Origin: Anaerolineae bacterium
Lineage (GTDB): Bacteria; Chloroflexota; Anaerolineae; 4572-78; J111
Reading direction: 5' to 3'
DNA length: 64,000 bases
Assembly (NCBI GenBank): GCA_022071955.1
Contig: JAJVIM010000015.1
Coordinates: 62,001 to 126,000 of the forward strand
Part shown: in pieces, positions 25,213 to 34,266 of the stretch
Layout of the letters: every line of letters begins with the position of its first letter
How positions within the stretch are numbered: position 1 is the first letter of the stretch
Notes under the pieces: generated by a model
Told to the model about the DNA's origin: nothing
The model's database searches: none
Seen by the model: the letters and a program-made list of their open reading frames with translations, nothing else
Made by a program: the position numbers and the translations under genes

Positions 25213-25249
25213 AAACTCCAACCCAATGACCCGGTTGGAGTTTTTTATT
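25213..25249 (+). terminator. Rho-independent terminator
   Basis: AAACTCCAACC / GGTTGGAGTTT, 11-bp stem with a nine-base loop, then TTTTTTATTT. It ends the small membrane-protein transcript. Confidence 0.85.
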
Positions 25250-25391
25250 TCACAAAGATAAAACACAGCCCGGTACTTGCGCCAAGCCCATTTTGAGTTT
25301 GGTGGCAGCTGGGTAGAATATACAGGCTGTGTTAAAATGGCGATGGGAAAAATAGCTTGTTGATGTTTGAGCTGGAGTTCGTTACAATAAA

Positions 25392-25937
25392 ATGAGTGGA
25401 GATGATTCAGCCATTAGCACCGTACCAGCAGCAAATCGCAGCCGGGCGGCACTGCCAATAATTTTGGGAGTAGCGCTGGTTGTTTATTTAATTGATCAGG
25501 CAGCAAAGTTTATTGTTATCCAAACGCTGCCGTTGTGGGGTTGGTGGAGCCTGACCCCCACGCTGGGCCGGCTGATTAGAGTGACGCACATTACCAATAC
25601 CGGCGCCGCCTTCGGCATGTTTCCGCAGTTGGGGGCCGTGTTTATGCTGGTGGCGATTGGGGTAGTTTTTGGGATTGTGCTCTTTTCGCACCGGCTGCCG
25701 GTTGAAAGTTTTTGGGTGCGGCTGAGCCTGGGACTGCAACTGGGGGGAGCGCTGGGCAACCTGTCTGACCGCCTGTGGCGCGGCTCGGTGGTGGATTTTA
25801 TCGATATTGGTTTTTGGCCGATTTTTAATGTGGCCGATATGGCTATTGTTTTGGGCGTGGCCGTTTTGGCTTACTATTTTTGGCAGCAGGAAAACATGAA
25901 CCAGGAGTTGTCGGGAGTTTCGGGAGGGAATAACTAA
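25392..25937 (+). CDS. lspA: Lipoprotein signal peptidase
   Basis: The 181-residue protein cleaves prolipoprotein signal peptides in the inner membrane. It has four hydrophobic segments and the LspA signatures NTGAAFGMF, GALGNLSDRLWRGSVVDFID and FNVADMAI, with the two catalytic Asp in the latter two. It has an N-terminal hydrophilic extension of about 20 residues. No clear ribosome site precedes ATG 25392. A promoter is uncertain: TTTGAG-16-TAGAAT near 25291-25318 is possible. It overlaps the next gene by one base. Confidence 0.95.
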   Translation: MSGDDSAISTVPAANRSRAALPIILGVALVVYLIDQAAKFIVIQTLPLWGWWSLTPTLGRLIRVTHITNTGAAFGMFPQLGAVFMLVAIGVVFGIVLFSHRLPVESFWVRLSLGLQLGGALGNLSDRLWRGSVVDFIDIGFWPIFNVADMAIVLGVAVLAYYFWQQENMNQELSGVSGGNN

Positions 25938-26221
25938 TGTCCAACTCACAATCAGGGCCAACGTTTAAGGATTCGGTTTTAAAAAAGATCACCATTTACA
26001 GTGGCAAAGTTTCGGCAATGGGGCGGCAGGTAAGGCAGCGAGTATTTGGTTTTGGCCGTCGCTCAACGGCCCGCAGCGACCGCTGGTCGCTGCCGGTGAA
26101 AGTTTTGCACGACCACCGGCTGGTGCAGCGCCGGCGCGCGTTTCGGCAGGCCGGCGGCTCGCGCTCCAGCATTGCCTTGCACGCCCTCAATAAAGCCCGC
26201 CACAACAAGCAGCAACCGTAA
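25937..26221 (+). CDS. Hypothetical basic protein in lspA-rluD operon
   Basis: The 94-residue protein is very rich in Arg and Lys (RRSTARSDRWSLPVKVLHDH, RRRAFRQAGG) with no membrane segment. It overlaps lspA and rluD by one base at each end (TAATG), so it is expressed with them. I recognise no family; its charge suggests nucleic-acid or ribosome contact, by inference only. Confidence 0.7.
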   Translation: MSNSQSGPTFKDSVLKKITIYSGKVSAMGRQVRQRVFGFGRRSTARSDRWSLPVKVLHDHRLVQRRRAFRQAGGSRSSIALHALNKARHNKQQP

Positions 26222-27153
26222 TGGACCAGCCGCAGCTCATTCAATTGCAGGTTGACCGGGCCGGCGCGCGGCTAGACCAATATCTGGCCGAGCAGTTGGC
26301 CAACTTCTCCCGCTCGCAAATAAAAAAACTGATTCAGCAAAACGATGTGCTGGTTGCCGATCAGCCGGCCAAACCCGGCACGGTGGTTCAGCCGGGTGAT
26401 GTGATATTGGTGCGGCTGGCCGCGCCGGCGCCGGCAGAACTGCTGCCGCAGGATATTCCGCTGGATATTGTTTACGCGGACGATGACCTGATTGTGATTA
26501 ACAAAACCGCGGAAATGGTGATCCATCCGGCGGTGGGCCACGATCAGGGCACACTGGTCAACGCGCTGCTGGCTCGATTTCCGGATTTGGCCGGGCTGGC
26601 CCAAACTGATGCCGACGCTGCGCTGCGACCGGGCATTGTGCACCGGCTGGATCAGGATACTTCCGGGTTGATTGTGGTGGCGCGCACAGCCACGGCGCTG
26701 CGCCGGTTGCAGGCTCAATTTAAGGCGCGTACCGTGGAAAAAATTTACCTGGCGCTGGTTTTTGACGAACCCGACGCGCCCGAGGGCATTGTTGATGTGC
26801 CGCTGGGGCGCGACCCGCGCAACCGCCAAAAATTTGCCCCTCGCGCCGATGGCAAACCGGCCCGCACCCACTATCGGGTTAAAAGCCGGTTTGACGGTTA
26901 CAGTTTGTTGGAAATTGGGCTGGAAACCGGGCGGACGCATCAAATCCGGGTGCATCTGGCCTGGCTCAAATGCCCGGTGGTGGGCGATACCGTGTACGGC
27001 CGCCGAAAAAACCCGCTCGGTCTTCGGCGGCAGTTTTTGCACGCCTGGCGGTTGGCGTTTGTTCATCCCAGCACCGGCGAGCCGGTTGAGTTTGAAGCGT
27101 CGCTGCCGGCAGAATTGCAAGCGGTGCTCGATGCGCTCAATCCTTTGAATTAG
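26221..27153 (+). CDS. rluD: RluD-family 23S rRNA pseudouridine synthase
   Basis: The 310-residue protein has an N-terminal S4 RNA-binding domain (about 12-75; DQYLAEQLANFSRSQIKKLI) and an RluA/RluD catalytic domain with HRLDQDTSGLIVVA (catalytic D144), then ETGRTHQIRVHLAW. The RluD branch modifies helix 69 of 23S rRNA, but RluC or RluA-type targets cannot be excluded. The adjacency to lspA is widely conserved in bacteria. A terminator follows. Confidence 0.93.
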   Translation: MDQPQLIQLQVDRAGARLDQYLAEQLANFSRSQIKKLIQQNDVLVADQPAKPGTVVQPGDVILVRLAAPAPAELLPQDIPLDIVYADDDLIVINKTAEMVIHPAVGHDQGTLVNALLARFPDLAGLAQTDADAALRPGIVHRLDQDTSGLIVVARTATALRRLQAQFKARTVEKIYLALVFDEPDAPEGIVDVPLGRDPRNRQKFAPRADGKPARTHYRVKSRFDGYSLLEIGLETGRTHQIRVHLAWLKCPVVGDTVYGRRKNPLGLRRQFLHAWRLAFVHPSTGEPVEFEASLPAELQAVLDALNPLN

Positions 27154-27180
27154 AGGGTGGGGCTAAAGTCCAAAACAAAA

Positions 27181-27212
27181 AGAGGGCGATCAGTCGCCCT
27201 CTTTTATTTTTT
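27181..27212. terminator. Bidirectional terminator between rluD and rpsU
   Basis: AGAGGGCGA / TCGCCCTCT, 9-bp stem with a four-base loop, TTTTATTTTTT on the plus strand and an AAAACAAAA stretch upstream. Confidence 0.88.
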
Positions 27213-27228
27213 GAGATAAACAACTTTT

Positions 27229-27429
27229 TTAGAAGTTGTTCGTTCGGCGCATCATCTTGCGTCGAGCTTTGCGAATGGCCCGCTGTTTGGCGATGCGCCG
27301 CTGTTCGCCTTTTGACACAAACCACCGTTTCTTACGATACGTGCTCAAGATTCGCGCTTTGATAATTTCTTTGCGGAATCGCTTGAGTAGCGAGTCTTGA
27401 CTTTCGCCTGATCTAAGCTGCACACTCAT
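27229..27429 (-). CDS. rpsU: 30S ribosomal protein S21
   Basis: The 66-residue, very basic protein matches S21: SVQLRSGESQDSLLKRFRK, then the Arg/Lys-rich tail RRIAKQRAIRKARRKMMRR. It lies downstream of rpoC on the same strand. Between them are two hairpins without T-runs, so some rpoC transcripts may continue into it. Confidence 0.97.
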   Translation of the reverse strand: MSVQLRSGESQDSLLKRFRKEIIKARILSTYRKKRWFVSKGEQRRIAKQRAIRKARRKMMRRTNNF

Positions 27430-27469
27430 TTGCCCTCACCCCCTTTCTGTTTGAGATTTATACTGGGGT

Positions 27470-27523
27470 GGGGGTGCGGCGCACCCCCGTGCAGTCCCGT
27501 AGTTTACCACAGAGTGTGGTAAA
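27470..27523. other. Two strong hairpins between rpoC and rpsU
   Basis: TTTACCACA / TGTGGTAAA (27503-27523, three-base loop) starts four bases past the rpoC stop. GGGGGTGC / GCACCCCC (27470-27488, three-base loop) follows. Neither has a T-run on the minus strand; they could be processing sites or weak terminators. Confidence 0.65.
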
Positions 27524-27526
27524 ACG

Positions 27527-30500
27527 CTAAGCTGAAATGGTGAATTCGTCGTCGATGGCGCTGGTTTCTTCTTCCTCGTCGTCAGACTCGGAGTCGGAAT
27601 CTGCGTCATGGTCAGAGCCATTGTCACCGCTAAACAAAAGTTCGGCGGGGTCCAGTGTGCTCATCAAGTCGCGCTCATCGAACTCGTCGTAATCCTCAAG
27701 TTCTTCGTAATCGGTGGCCATATCCGAGCCATCTTCGCCAGTTTGCCGGTCGTGGTAGTGGAAGTAACCGGTGCCGGCCGGGATGAGTTTGCCCAAAATG
27801 ACGTTTTCTTTCAGGCCAAACAGATCGTCGCGTTTGCCTTCGATGGCGGCCTGGGCCAGCACGTTGATGGTGTGCTGGAAGGACGAGGCTGACAGGAAGC
27901 TGTCGGTGTTGAGCGCGGCCTTGGTGATGCCCAACAAAATTGGGCGGCCCGAGGCCGGCCGTTTGCCGGCTTCAATCAGCTTCTGGTTCATGGCCTGGAA
28001 TTTCTGGAAGTCCATCAGTTCGCCGGGCAGATATTCGCTGCCGCCGCTGGTGACCAGCCGCACTTTGTTGGTCATCTGGCGGACAATGATTTCAATGTGC
28101 TTGTCGTGAATGGGCACACCCTGCGACCGGTACACTTTTTGCACTTCTTCCAGCAGATAAAGCTGGGCGGCTTCGCGGCCGAGCACCTGCAAAATGCGGT
28201 TGGGGTTGAGCGACCCTTCGGTGAGCTGCTCGCCCACTTTTACCAGATCGCCGTTTTGTACCCGCAGCCGCGCCGCAGATTCAATCTCGTACTCTTCTTC
28301 TTCCACGTGATCCCAGCGAATGGAGATGTTTTGGCCTTCTACCTGCACCCGGCCACCGTTTTCGGCCAGAATTTCCTGGTTGTCCAGCACGGCCAGTTTG
28401 GCTTTGGCGGCAATTTCATCGCCGTCTTCCACCAAAATGGTCCACTTTTCAGGGATGGCGTAATCTTCGCGCCGAATTTCTGAGGCGATGACTTTGAGCA
28501 CGCGGCTGCCGTCCTCGTGGGTCACAAGTTCTACCCGGCCGTCAAGGTCAGAGATGATCGCTTCACCTTTGGGGTTGCGGGCTTCAAACAGCTCCTGCAC
28601 GCGCGGCAAACCGTGGGTAATGTCTGATACACCGGCCACACCACCGGTGTGGAAGGTGCGCAGGGTTAACTGCGTGCCCGGCTCGCCAATAGACTGGGCG
28701 GCCACAATGCCGACCGCCGCGCCAATGCCCACCACGCCGCCGCGGCCCATATCAGAGCCGTAGCACAGGCCACAAATGCCTTGTTCCATCTGGCAGTGCA
28801 GTGGTGAGCGGACGGTTATTTCTTTTACTCCGGCCCTGTCAATCAGCGCAAATTCAGTATCGGTGATGAGCGTGTTTTTCTCAACCACCACTTCGCCGGT
28901 TTCGGGATCAATGATGTCGTGCAGGGTAGCCCGGCCCACCAGCCGCTCTTTAAAGGCTTCACCCACCGAGGTGCTGCGTTCTTTGCTAATATGCATGCCA
29001 ACGGTGGTACCGCAGTCGTGATCGTTAATAATCACATCCTGGGCCACGTCAACCAAACGGCGGGTCAGATAACCGGCGTCGGCGGTGCGCAGGGCGGTAT
29101 CGGCCAAACCCTTGCGCGCGCCGTGCGTGGAAATAAAGTATTCCAGCGCGTTCAGCCCTTCGCGGAAGTTGGAGCGAATGGGCAGCGGAATGATGCGCCC
29201 GTTGGGGTCGGCCATCAAACCGCGCATCCCGGCCAACTGGCGGATAGGCTGGAAGCCGCCTTTGGTAGCCCCGGAGTCGGCCATTGTTTTGATGGGGCTT
29301 TCCGGGTCGATGGCTCCGCGCACGGCTTCGGTCACGTCGTCGGTGGCTTCGGTCCACAGTTGCACGGTTTTAATGTATCGTTCCTCATCGGTGATGAGAC
29401 CGCGGCGATACTGCTGCTCGGCTTTGGCTACCTGGTCGGTAACGCGGGCCAGAATATCCTTTTTGGCCTCCGGCACGGTGATGTCAGATACAGAAATGGT
29501 GGTGCCGGAGCGGGTGGCGTATTTAAAGCCGATGGCTTTAACGCTGTCAACCATTTTGGCGGTTTGTTCTACGCCCAGTTTGCCGTAGCATTCGCCCACC
29601 AAATCTTTGAGCGAGCCTTTGTCCAGCACGCGGTTGACAAAACGCAGCCCTTCGGGCAGGGCCTGGTTAAACAGCGCCCGGCCCACGGTGGTTTCGATGG
29701 GCGTGGTGTTGGTAGAGTTGGGCAGGTAGTGCAGCAGTTTGATTTTGGCGTGAATGGCCACTTTGCCCAGCGTGTAGGCCAGCGCCACTTCATCAATGTC
29801 GGTAAAGATTTTGCCTTCGCCTTTTTGCCCGTCGGCGGCCATTGTCAGGTAGTAAACGCCCAGCACCATATCTTTGGTGGGCGAGACCACTGCCTCGCCG
29901 TTAGAGGGCAGCAGCAGGTTGCGCGACGACAGCATCAGGTCGCGGGCTTCTTTCACGGCTTTTTGCGACAGCGGCACGTGTACGGCCATCTGGTCGCCGT
30001 CAAAGTCGGCGTTAAAGGCCGAACAAACCAGCGGGTGAATTTGCAGCGCGTTGCCTTCTACCAGCATCGGCTCAAACGCCTGAATCCCCAACCGGTGCAG
30101 GGTGGGGGCACGGTTGAGCAAAATGGGCCGGGTCTGGATAACTTCTTCCAGCACTTCCCACACCTCGGAGCGGCGCTGTTCGACAATGCGTTTGGCCCCT
30201 TTGACATTGTTGGCGTAGTTGTATTCCACCAGTTTTTGGATAACAAACGGGCGGAACAGCTCCAGCGCCATGCCTTTGGGCAGACCGCACTGGTGCAGTT
30301 CCAGCGTGGGGCCAACCACAATCACCGAGCGGCCGGAGTAGTCGACGCGCTTGCCCAGCAGGTTGCGGCGGAAGCGGCCCTGCTTGCCTTTGAGCATATC
30401 GCTGAGGCTCTTGAGCTGGCGGCGGCCCCGGGACGAAACGGCTTTGCCGCGGCGGCTGTTGTCGATGAGTGAGTCGACGGCTTCCTGGAGCATCCGTTTT

Positions 30501-31882
30501 TCGTTGCGCACAATCACGTCTGGCGCGCCCAAATCCAGCAGGCGTTTGAGCCGGTTGTTGCGGTTGATCACGCGGCGGTACAGGTCGTTCAGGTCTGAGG
30601 TGGCAAAGCGGCCGCCATCAAGCTGCACCATCGGGCGCAGATCGGGCGGGATAACCGGCAGTACGGTCAAAATCATCCATTCGGGGCGGTTGCCGCTTTT
30701 GCGCAGGCTTTCTACCACGCGCAGCCTTTTGATGGCCTTCTTTTTGAGCTGCTTGGAGCGGGTGCTGCGAATTTGGGTGCGCAGCTCTTTGGACATTTTT
30801 TCCATGTCCAAATCCTTGCAGATTTCGTACAGTGCTTCGGCGCCCATGCCGGCTTCAAACACGTTGCCCCAGCGGTCTTCCAGATCACGGAATTGCGCTT
30901 CGTTGAGGAATTGCATCGACTGGATGCCGATGAGTTCCTGGCGCTGCTCCTGAATGCGGTCAATCAAACCGGCCATTTCCTGGGTGTTGTCGGTGGTTTG
31001 GCTTTCAATTTCGTTGTCGGCCTGAAAGCGGATACTCTGAATTTTGGCTTCGATCTGGCCCTGGCTGCGGTTGAGTTCTTCTTCAACCGAGGCTTTGATC
31101 TCGTTGAGGCGGGCTTTGACAAGGCCATTCAACTTTTCAATATGGCTGTTGTTCAAAATTTCGCCCGGTTCGGCAACAACTTCGTCGGTTATTTTGAAAA
31201 CCAGGCGCTCTTTAACCACTTTACCCGATTCTTCAACCTTGTATTGCAGCGACTGGGCTTCTTTCATCACTTCTTCAATCTGGCTGTTCTGGCGTTCTTC
31301 CAGCTCTTTGGCCAGTTGTTCCTGCGTTTCGCGCAGGGCGCTGATGTTTTCGTCGGCCTGGCTGCGAATGGCATCGACCTTATCCTGCCGGCTTTCTTCC
31401 AGCCGTTTTTCGGCGCGGCCAATTTCATCGTCGAGCCGTTTGAGGGCGCGGGCGCGGGCTTGCTCATCTACCCGGATGATAACGTATTGGGCAAAGTAGA
31501 GCACGCGGTCAAGGTTGCGCCGGGAAATATCGAGCAGGAGGCCCAGATAGGAGGGCACGCGGCGGGTGTACCAGATGTGGGCCACCGGCGCGGCCAGTTC
31601 GATGTGGCCCATGCGTTCGCGCCGCACCGAAGAACGGGTGACCAGCACCCCACATTTTTCACAAACAATGCCTTTGTAGCGTACCTGTTTGTACTTACCG
31701 CAGTAACACTGCCAGTCTTTGGTTGGCCCAAAGATGGCTTCGCAGAACAGCCCGTCTTTTTCGGGCCGCAGACGGCGATAGTTGATGGTTTCCGGCTTGG
31801 TTACTTCGCCGTATGACCAGTTTCTGATTTCATCCGGTGAGGCCAAACTTACACGTAGGGCGCGGAAATCTTTTACTTCCAC
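27527..31882 (-). CDS. rpoC: DNA-directed RNA polymerase subunit beta'
   Basis: The 1451-residue protein is RpoC. It has the N-terminal zinc finger ([20 protein letters not shown], near 58-77), the catalytic [12 protein letters not shown] near 623-634, the second zinc site ([10 protein letters not shown] ... [12 protein letters not shown]), and the trigger-loop region [15 protein letters not shown] with no SI3 insertion. Between about residues 150 and 330 there is a long Glu/Arg/Gln-rich coiled-coil-like insertion in the clamp region, as in the Thermus and some other lineages. The tail is very acidic. The GTG start has AGGAGG nine bases upstream. rpoB is not next to it; the upstream gene is a tyrosine recombinase. 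Confidence 0.98.
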   Translation of the reverse strand: MEVKDFRALRVSLASPDEIRNWSYGEVTKPETINYRRLRPEKDGLFCEAIFGPTKDWQCYCGKYKQVRYKGIVCEKCGVLVTRSSVRRERMGHIELAAPVAHIWYTRRVPSYLGLLLDISRRNLDRVLYFAQYVIIRVDEQARARALKRLDDEIGRAEKRLEESRQDKVDAIRSQADENISALRETQEQLAKELEERQNSQIEEVMKEAQSLQYKVEESGKVVKERLVFKITDEVVAEPGEILNNSHIEKLNGLVKARLNEIKASVEEELNRSQGQIEAKIQSIRFQADNEIESQTTDNTQEMAGLIDRIQEQRQELIGIQSMQFLNEAQFRDLEDRWGNVFEAGMGAEALYEICKDLDMEKMSKELRTQIRSTRSKQLKKKAIKRLRVVESLRKSGNRPEWMILTVLPVIPPDLRPMVQLDGGRFATSDLNDLYRRVINRNNRLKRLLDLGAPDVIVRNEKRMLQEAVDSLIDNSRRGKAVSSRGRRQLKSLSDMLKGKQGRFRRNLLGKRVDYSGRSVIVVGPTLELHQCGLPKGMALELFRPFVIQKLVEYNYANNVKGAKRIVEQRRSEVWEVLEEVIQTRPILLNRAPTLHRLGIQAFEPMLVEGNALQIHPLVCSAFNADFDGDQMAVHVPLSQKAVKEARDLMLSSRNLLLPSNGEAVVSPTKDMVLGVYYLTMAADGQKGEGKIFTDIDEVALAYTLGKVAIHAKIKLLHYLPNSTNTTPIETTVGRALFNQALPEGLRFVNRVLDKGSLKDLVGECYGKLGVEQTAKMVDSVKAIGFKYATRSGTTISVSDITVPEAKKDILARVTDQVAKAEQQYRRGLITDEERYIKTVQLWTEATDDVTEAVRGAIDPESPIKTMADSGATKGGFQPIRQLAGMRGLMADPNGRIIPLPIRSNFREGLNALEYFISTHGARKGLADTALRTADAGYLTRRLVDVAQDVIINDHDCGTTVGMHISKERSTSVGEAFKERLVGRATLHDIIDPETGEVVVEKNTLITDTEFALIDRAGVKEITVRSPLHCQMEQGICGLCYGSDMGRGGVVGIGAAVGIVAAQSIGEPGTQLTLRTFHTGGVAGVSDITHGLPRVQELFEARNPKGEAIISDLDGRVELVTHEDGSRVLKVIASEIRREDYAIPEKWTILVEDGDEIAAKAKLAVLDNQEILAENGGRVQVEGQNISIRWDHVEEEEYEIESAARLRVQNGDLVKVGEQLTEGSLNPNRILQVLGREAAQLYLLEEVQKVYRSQGVPIHDKHIEIIVRQMTNKVRLVTSGGSEYLPGELMDFQKFQAMNQKLIEAGKRPASGRPILLGITKAALNTDSFLSASSFQHTINVLAQAAIEGKRDDLFGLKENVILGKLIPAGTGYFHYHDRQTGEDGSDMATDYEELEDYDEFDERDLMSTLDPAELLFSGDNGSDHDADSDSESDDEEEETSAIDDEFTISA

Positions 31883-31916
31883 AGTAAAGAACCTCCTGAT
31901 GGGTTAATAAAAAACT

Positions 31917-32774
31917 TTATAAAGATAGATACTGCTCAGTAATAGCCGGGGTTTGATGCCCCAGCCGTTTTGATACTAAGGCCAGGTCTTGTGTTTTGGC
32001 CAGCAGTTGCAGGGCAAAGGTGCGGCGCAGCACTTGCGCCGACACATTGGGCAACCCGGCCATTTTGGCGCAATCGCTGACAATGCGCTGCACCGTTCGT
32101 TTTGAAATTGGCCCGCCATCCTGGCTCAAAAAAAAGTGACTGACGCCGGTTTGGGGGCGAACATCCAAATAATCAACCAAATTTTTAACCACTTCGCCCG
32201 GTACCGGAATGTACCGCCCGGTGACCGGGTTGTTTCCCACCTGCAACTGAACGCCCGGATTGCCAAAGATCAGATCGTCTTTTTGCAGGTCAACCACTTC
32301 ACTTACGCGCAGGCCGGTACAGGTTAATAGCTGCAAAATGGCAACATCTCGGCGGATGAGGCCGGCCCGCGAGCCATTTTGCGCGGCGTCCAGTAATTTT
32401 TGCACATCCTGTTGGTCTAACGCTTTGGGTTGAGTTGACTGCTGGTCTGCAACCAGCGCCACCCCGGCGGTGGGGTCAGCGGGTATAAGTTGTAACTCCG
32501 TAGCAAAAGCAAAGAACTTGCGCAGCGACATCAAATGTCGATTGGTGGTAGAAGGGGCGCGGTGGAGTTCTTTGGTCAGGTGGTTGCGGTACTGCCGGAT
32601 ATGCTCCCGGTTGACACTTAGCAACGAAAACCCGGCGGCGATCCGGCCATCAATCCAGCGCCGAAACGTCCGCAGGTCGGCCAAATAGTTGACGATGGTA
32701 GACGATGAGAGCGCACGGCGGGATAAACTTTCTTCAAATTTGGCCAGGATTTCGTCATCTTTGAATTGGAGCAT
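31917..32774 (-). CDS. Tyrosine recombinase with altered active site
   Basis: The 285-residue protein is of the XerC/XerD type: N-terminal core-binding domain (TIVNYLADLRTFRRWIDG) and C-terminal catalytic domain. R156 (TGLRVSEV), R250, H273 (KRLGHQT) and the nucleophile Y282 are present. The usual His of HxxR is Q247, the following His is R251, and the beta-hairpin Lys is replaced (NNPVTGRYIP). It is not clear if it is fully active. It lies between prfB (ended by a terminator) and rpoC, 34 bp from the rpoC start, and may be cotranscribed with rpoC. It may be a chromosome-resolving or mobile enzyme; no att or dif site was recognised. Confidence 0.88.
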   Translation of the reverse strand: MLQFKDDEILAKFEESLSRRALSSSTIVNYLADLRTFRRWIDGRIAAGFSLLSVNREHIRQYRNHLTKELHRAPSTTNRHLMSLRKFFAFATELQLIPADPTAGVALVADQQSTQPKALDQQDVQKLLDAAQNGSRAGLIRRDVAILQLLTCTGLRVSEVVDLQKDDLIFGNPGVQLQVGNNPVTGRYIPVPGEVVKNLVDYLDVRPQTGVSHFFLSQDGGPISKRTVQRIVSDCAKMAGLPNVSAQVLRRTFALQLLAKTQDLALVSKRLGHQTPAITEQYLSL

Positions 32775-32819
32775 TGGGCTGACTCAGCTTTGCCAGTTGA
32801 GCCTTATGCTACAGAACAG

Positions 32820-32853
32820 CAAAAAATTGCGCCTTGATAATCTAAGGCGCAAT
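32820..32853 (-). terminator. Terminator of prfB
   Basis: On the minus strand, ATTGCGCCTT / AAGGCGCAAT (10-bp perfect stem, eight-base loop) running into TTTTTT. It separates prfB from the recombinase. Confidence 0.88.
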
Positions 32854-32964
32854 CTTTCACAGATTGAATATTGCTATTGGCTGATTGTTTCAATATGTTG
32901 CTTCACTTTATACGCAACAATTATAAACGCATTTTTCGAAATGTCAAGTAGGAGTTTTGAGTTT

Positions 32965-34078
32965 TTACTTGACCGGATCATTTTCACCGATGGTATAGCG
33001 CAAATAAGCCTGGATAAAGTCATCCAGCCGGCCGTCGAGCACGGCTTCAGCGTTGCCGACTTCGTAATCGGTGCGGTGATCTTTGACCATTTTGTACGGG
33101 TGCAGCACGTACGAGCGAATCTGGTTGCCCCAGCCGGCCTCAACGTGCTTGCCTTTAAGCCGGGCAGATTCTTCTTCCTGCTTTTTTAACTCCATATCAT
33201 ACAGGCGGCCGCGTAAAATCCGCATGGCCATTTCTTTGTTTTGGAGCTGGCTGCGCTCGTTTTGGCAGGTAACTACCAGGCCGGTGGGCAGGTGTTTGAT
33301 CCGAATAGCGGTGGAGTTCTTTTGCACGTGCTGGCCGCCGGCGCCGCCGGATTTGTACACGTCAATTTCAATCTCATCGGGATTGATGTCTATTTCAATA
33401 TCGGTTTTGATATCCGGCACCACTTCGACGAGCGCAAACGAGGTGTGGCGTCGACTCGACGCATCAAAGGGTGAAATTCTTACCAGCCGGTGTACCCCGC
33501 GCTCGGCGCGAAGGTAACCGTAGGCGTAATCGCCGCTCAATTCCAGCGTGGCGCTTTTGATGCCGGCCTCTTCACCCAATGTTTGGTCAACCAGGGCGGC
33601 TTTGTAGCCGCTGGCTTCGGCCCAGCGAGTGTACATCCGCAGCAGCATTTCGGCCCAATCCTGGCTTTCCGTGCCGCCCGCGCCAGCGTGGATCGATAGC
33701 AGGGCGTCTTCTTTGTCGTATTTGCCAGACAGGATAATCTGGAATTCCAGCTTTTCCAGCAGCTCATGCAGAGCGTTGGCTTCGGCGGTTAATTCCTCCA
33801 GCAGCGAGTCTTCGTCCTCGTCTGCGGCCATCTCCAGCAGATCGAGCGCATCCCGGGTGCGCCGTTCGATGCCGCGCCAGGTGTCAACCTGATCCCGCAG
33901 CATCGACATCTGCTGCATTTTGGCCTGGGCCGCGCGCTGGTCATCCCAAAAATCGGGGGCGCGGGTTTCTTTTTCTAGCGCGGCTAATTGTTCTTCTTTG
34001 CCGGCTACGTCAAAGACGCACCATGTTTAAACCGATACGGTCGGCCATATCGGTAAGTTGGTTGCGGATTTCGTCCAT
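32965..34078 (-). CDS. prfB: Peptide chain release factor 2 (programmed +1 frameshift)
   Basis: RF2 reads UAA and UGA stops. The gene starts at ATG 34078 after AAGGAG. Frame zero gives 22 residues (MDEIRNQLTDMADRIGLNMV...) and reaches an in-frame TGA at 34010-34012 in the slip sequence CTTTGAC. A +1 shift skips T at 34012 and continues for 348 residues, total about 370, normal for RF2. Downstream are the SPF recognition motif (RISPFDASSRRHT) and the catalytic GGQ (GGAGGQHVQKNS, near 247). This is the classic RF2 autoregulation, not a pseudogene. Confidence 0.95.
34009..34015 (-). promoter_or_regulatory. prfB programmed frameshift site
   Basis: CTTTGAC on the minus strand: CTT in the P site, in-frame TGA, then C. 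A weak Shine-Dalgarno-like GGTG lies a few bases upstream where Escherichia coli has AGGGGG. Confidence 0.93.
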
Positions 34079-34115
34079 AATGCTTCTCCTTGCAAAGGTG
34101 TAAAATCAAACCGAT

Positions 34116-34124
34116 AGTATACCA
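34116..34124 (-). promoter_or_regulatory. Extended -10 promoter of prfB
   Basis: On the minus strand TGGTATACT, that is TG-N-TATACT. No good -35 at the expected distance. It leaves a leader of about 30 bases. Confidence 0.55.
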
Positions 34125-34266
34125 CAAACTGCTGCCATACGCGAAACAAATCCTGCCAATCGGCATTTTTCGCAAAAATAGGTGATTTGTGCTATTTGAT
34201 TTTTTCACGTTCGGGGCTATAACAGAATCAGGAATGGCGAGGATTTCAGTCAGGAGAAGAATTTCA

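Noticed and set aside
25360-25388. Promoter TTGATG-17-TACAAT directly before lspA
   Set aside because: The start point would fall after the lspA ATG, so the match is probably chance unless a later start codon is used.
32965-33918. prfB as a truncated or frame-shifted pseudogene
   Set aside because: The upstream 22 codons, the CTTTGAC site and the restored full RF2 length show programmed frameshifting.
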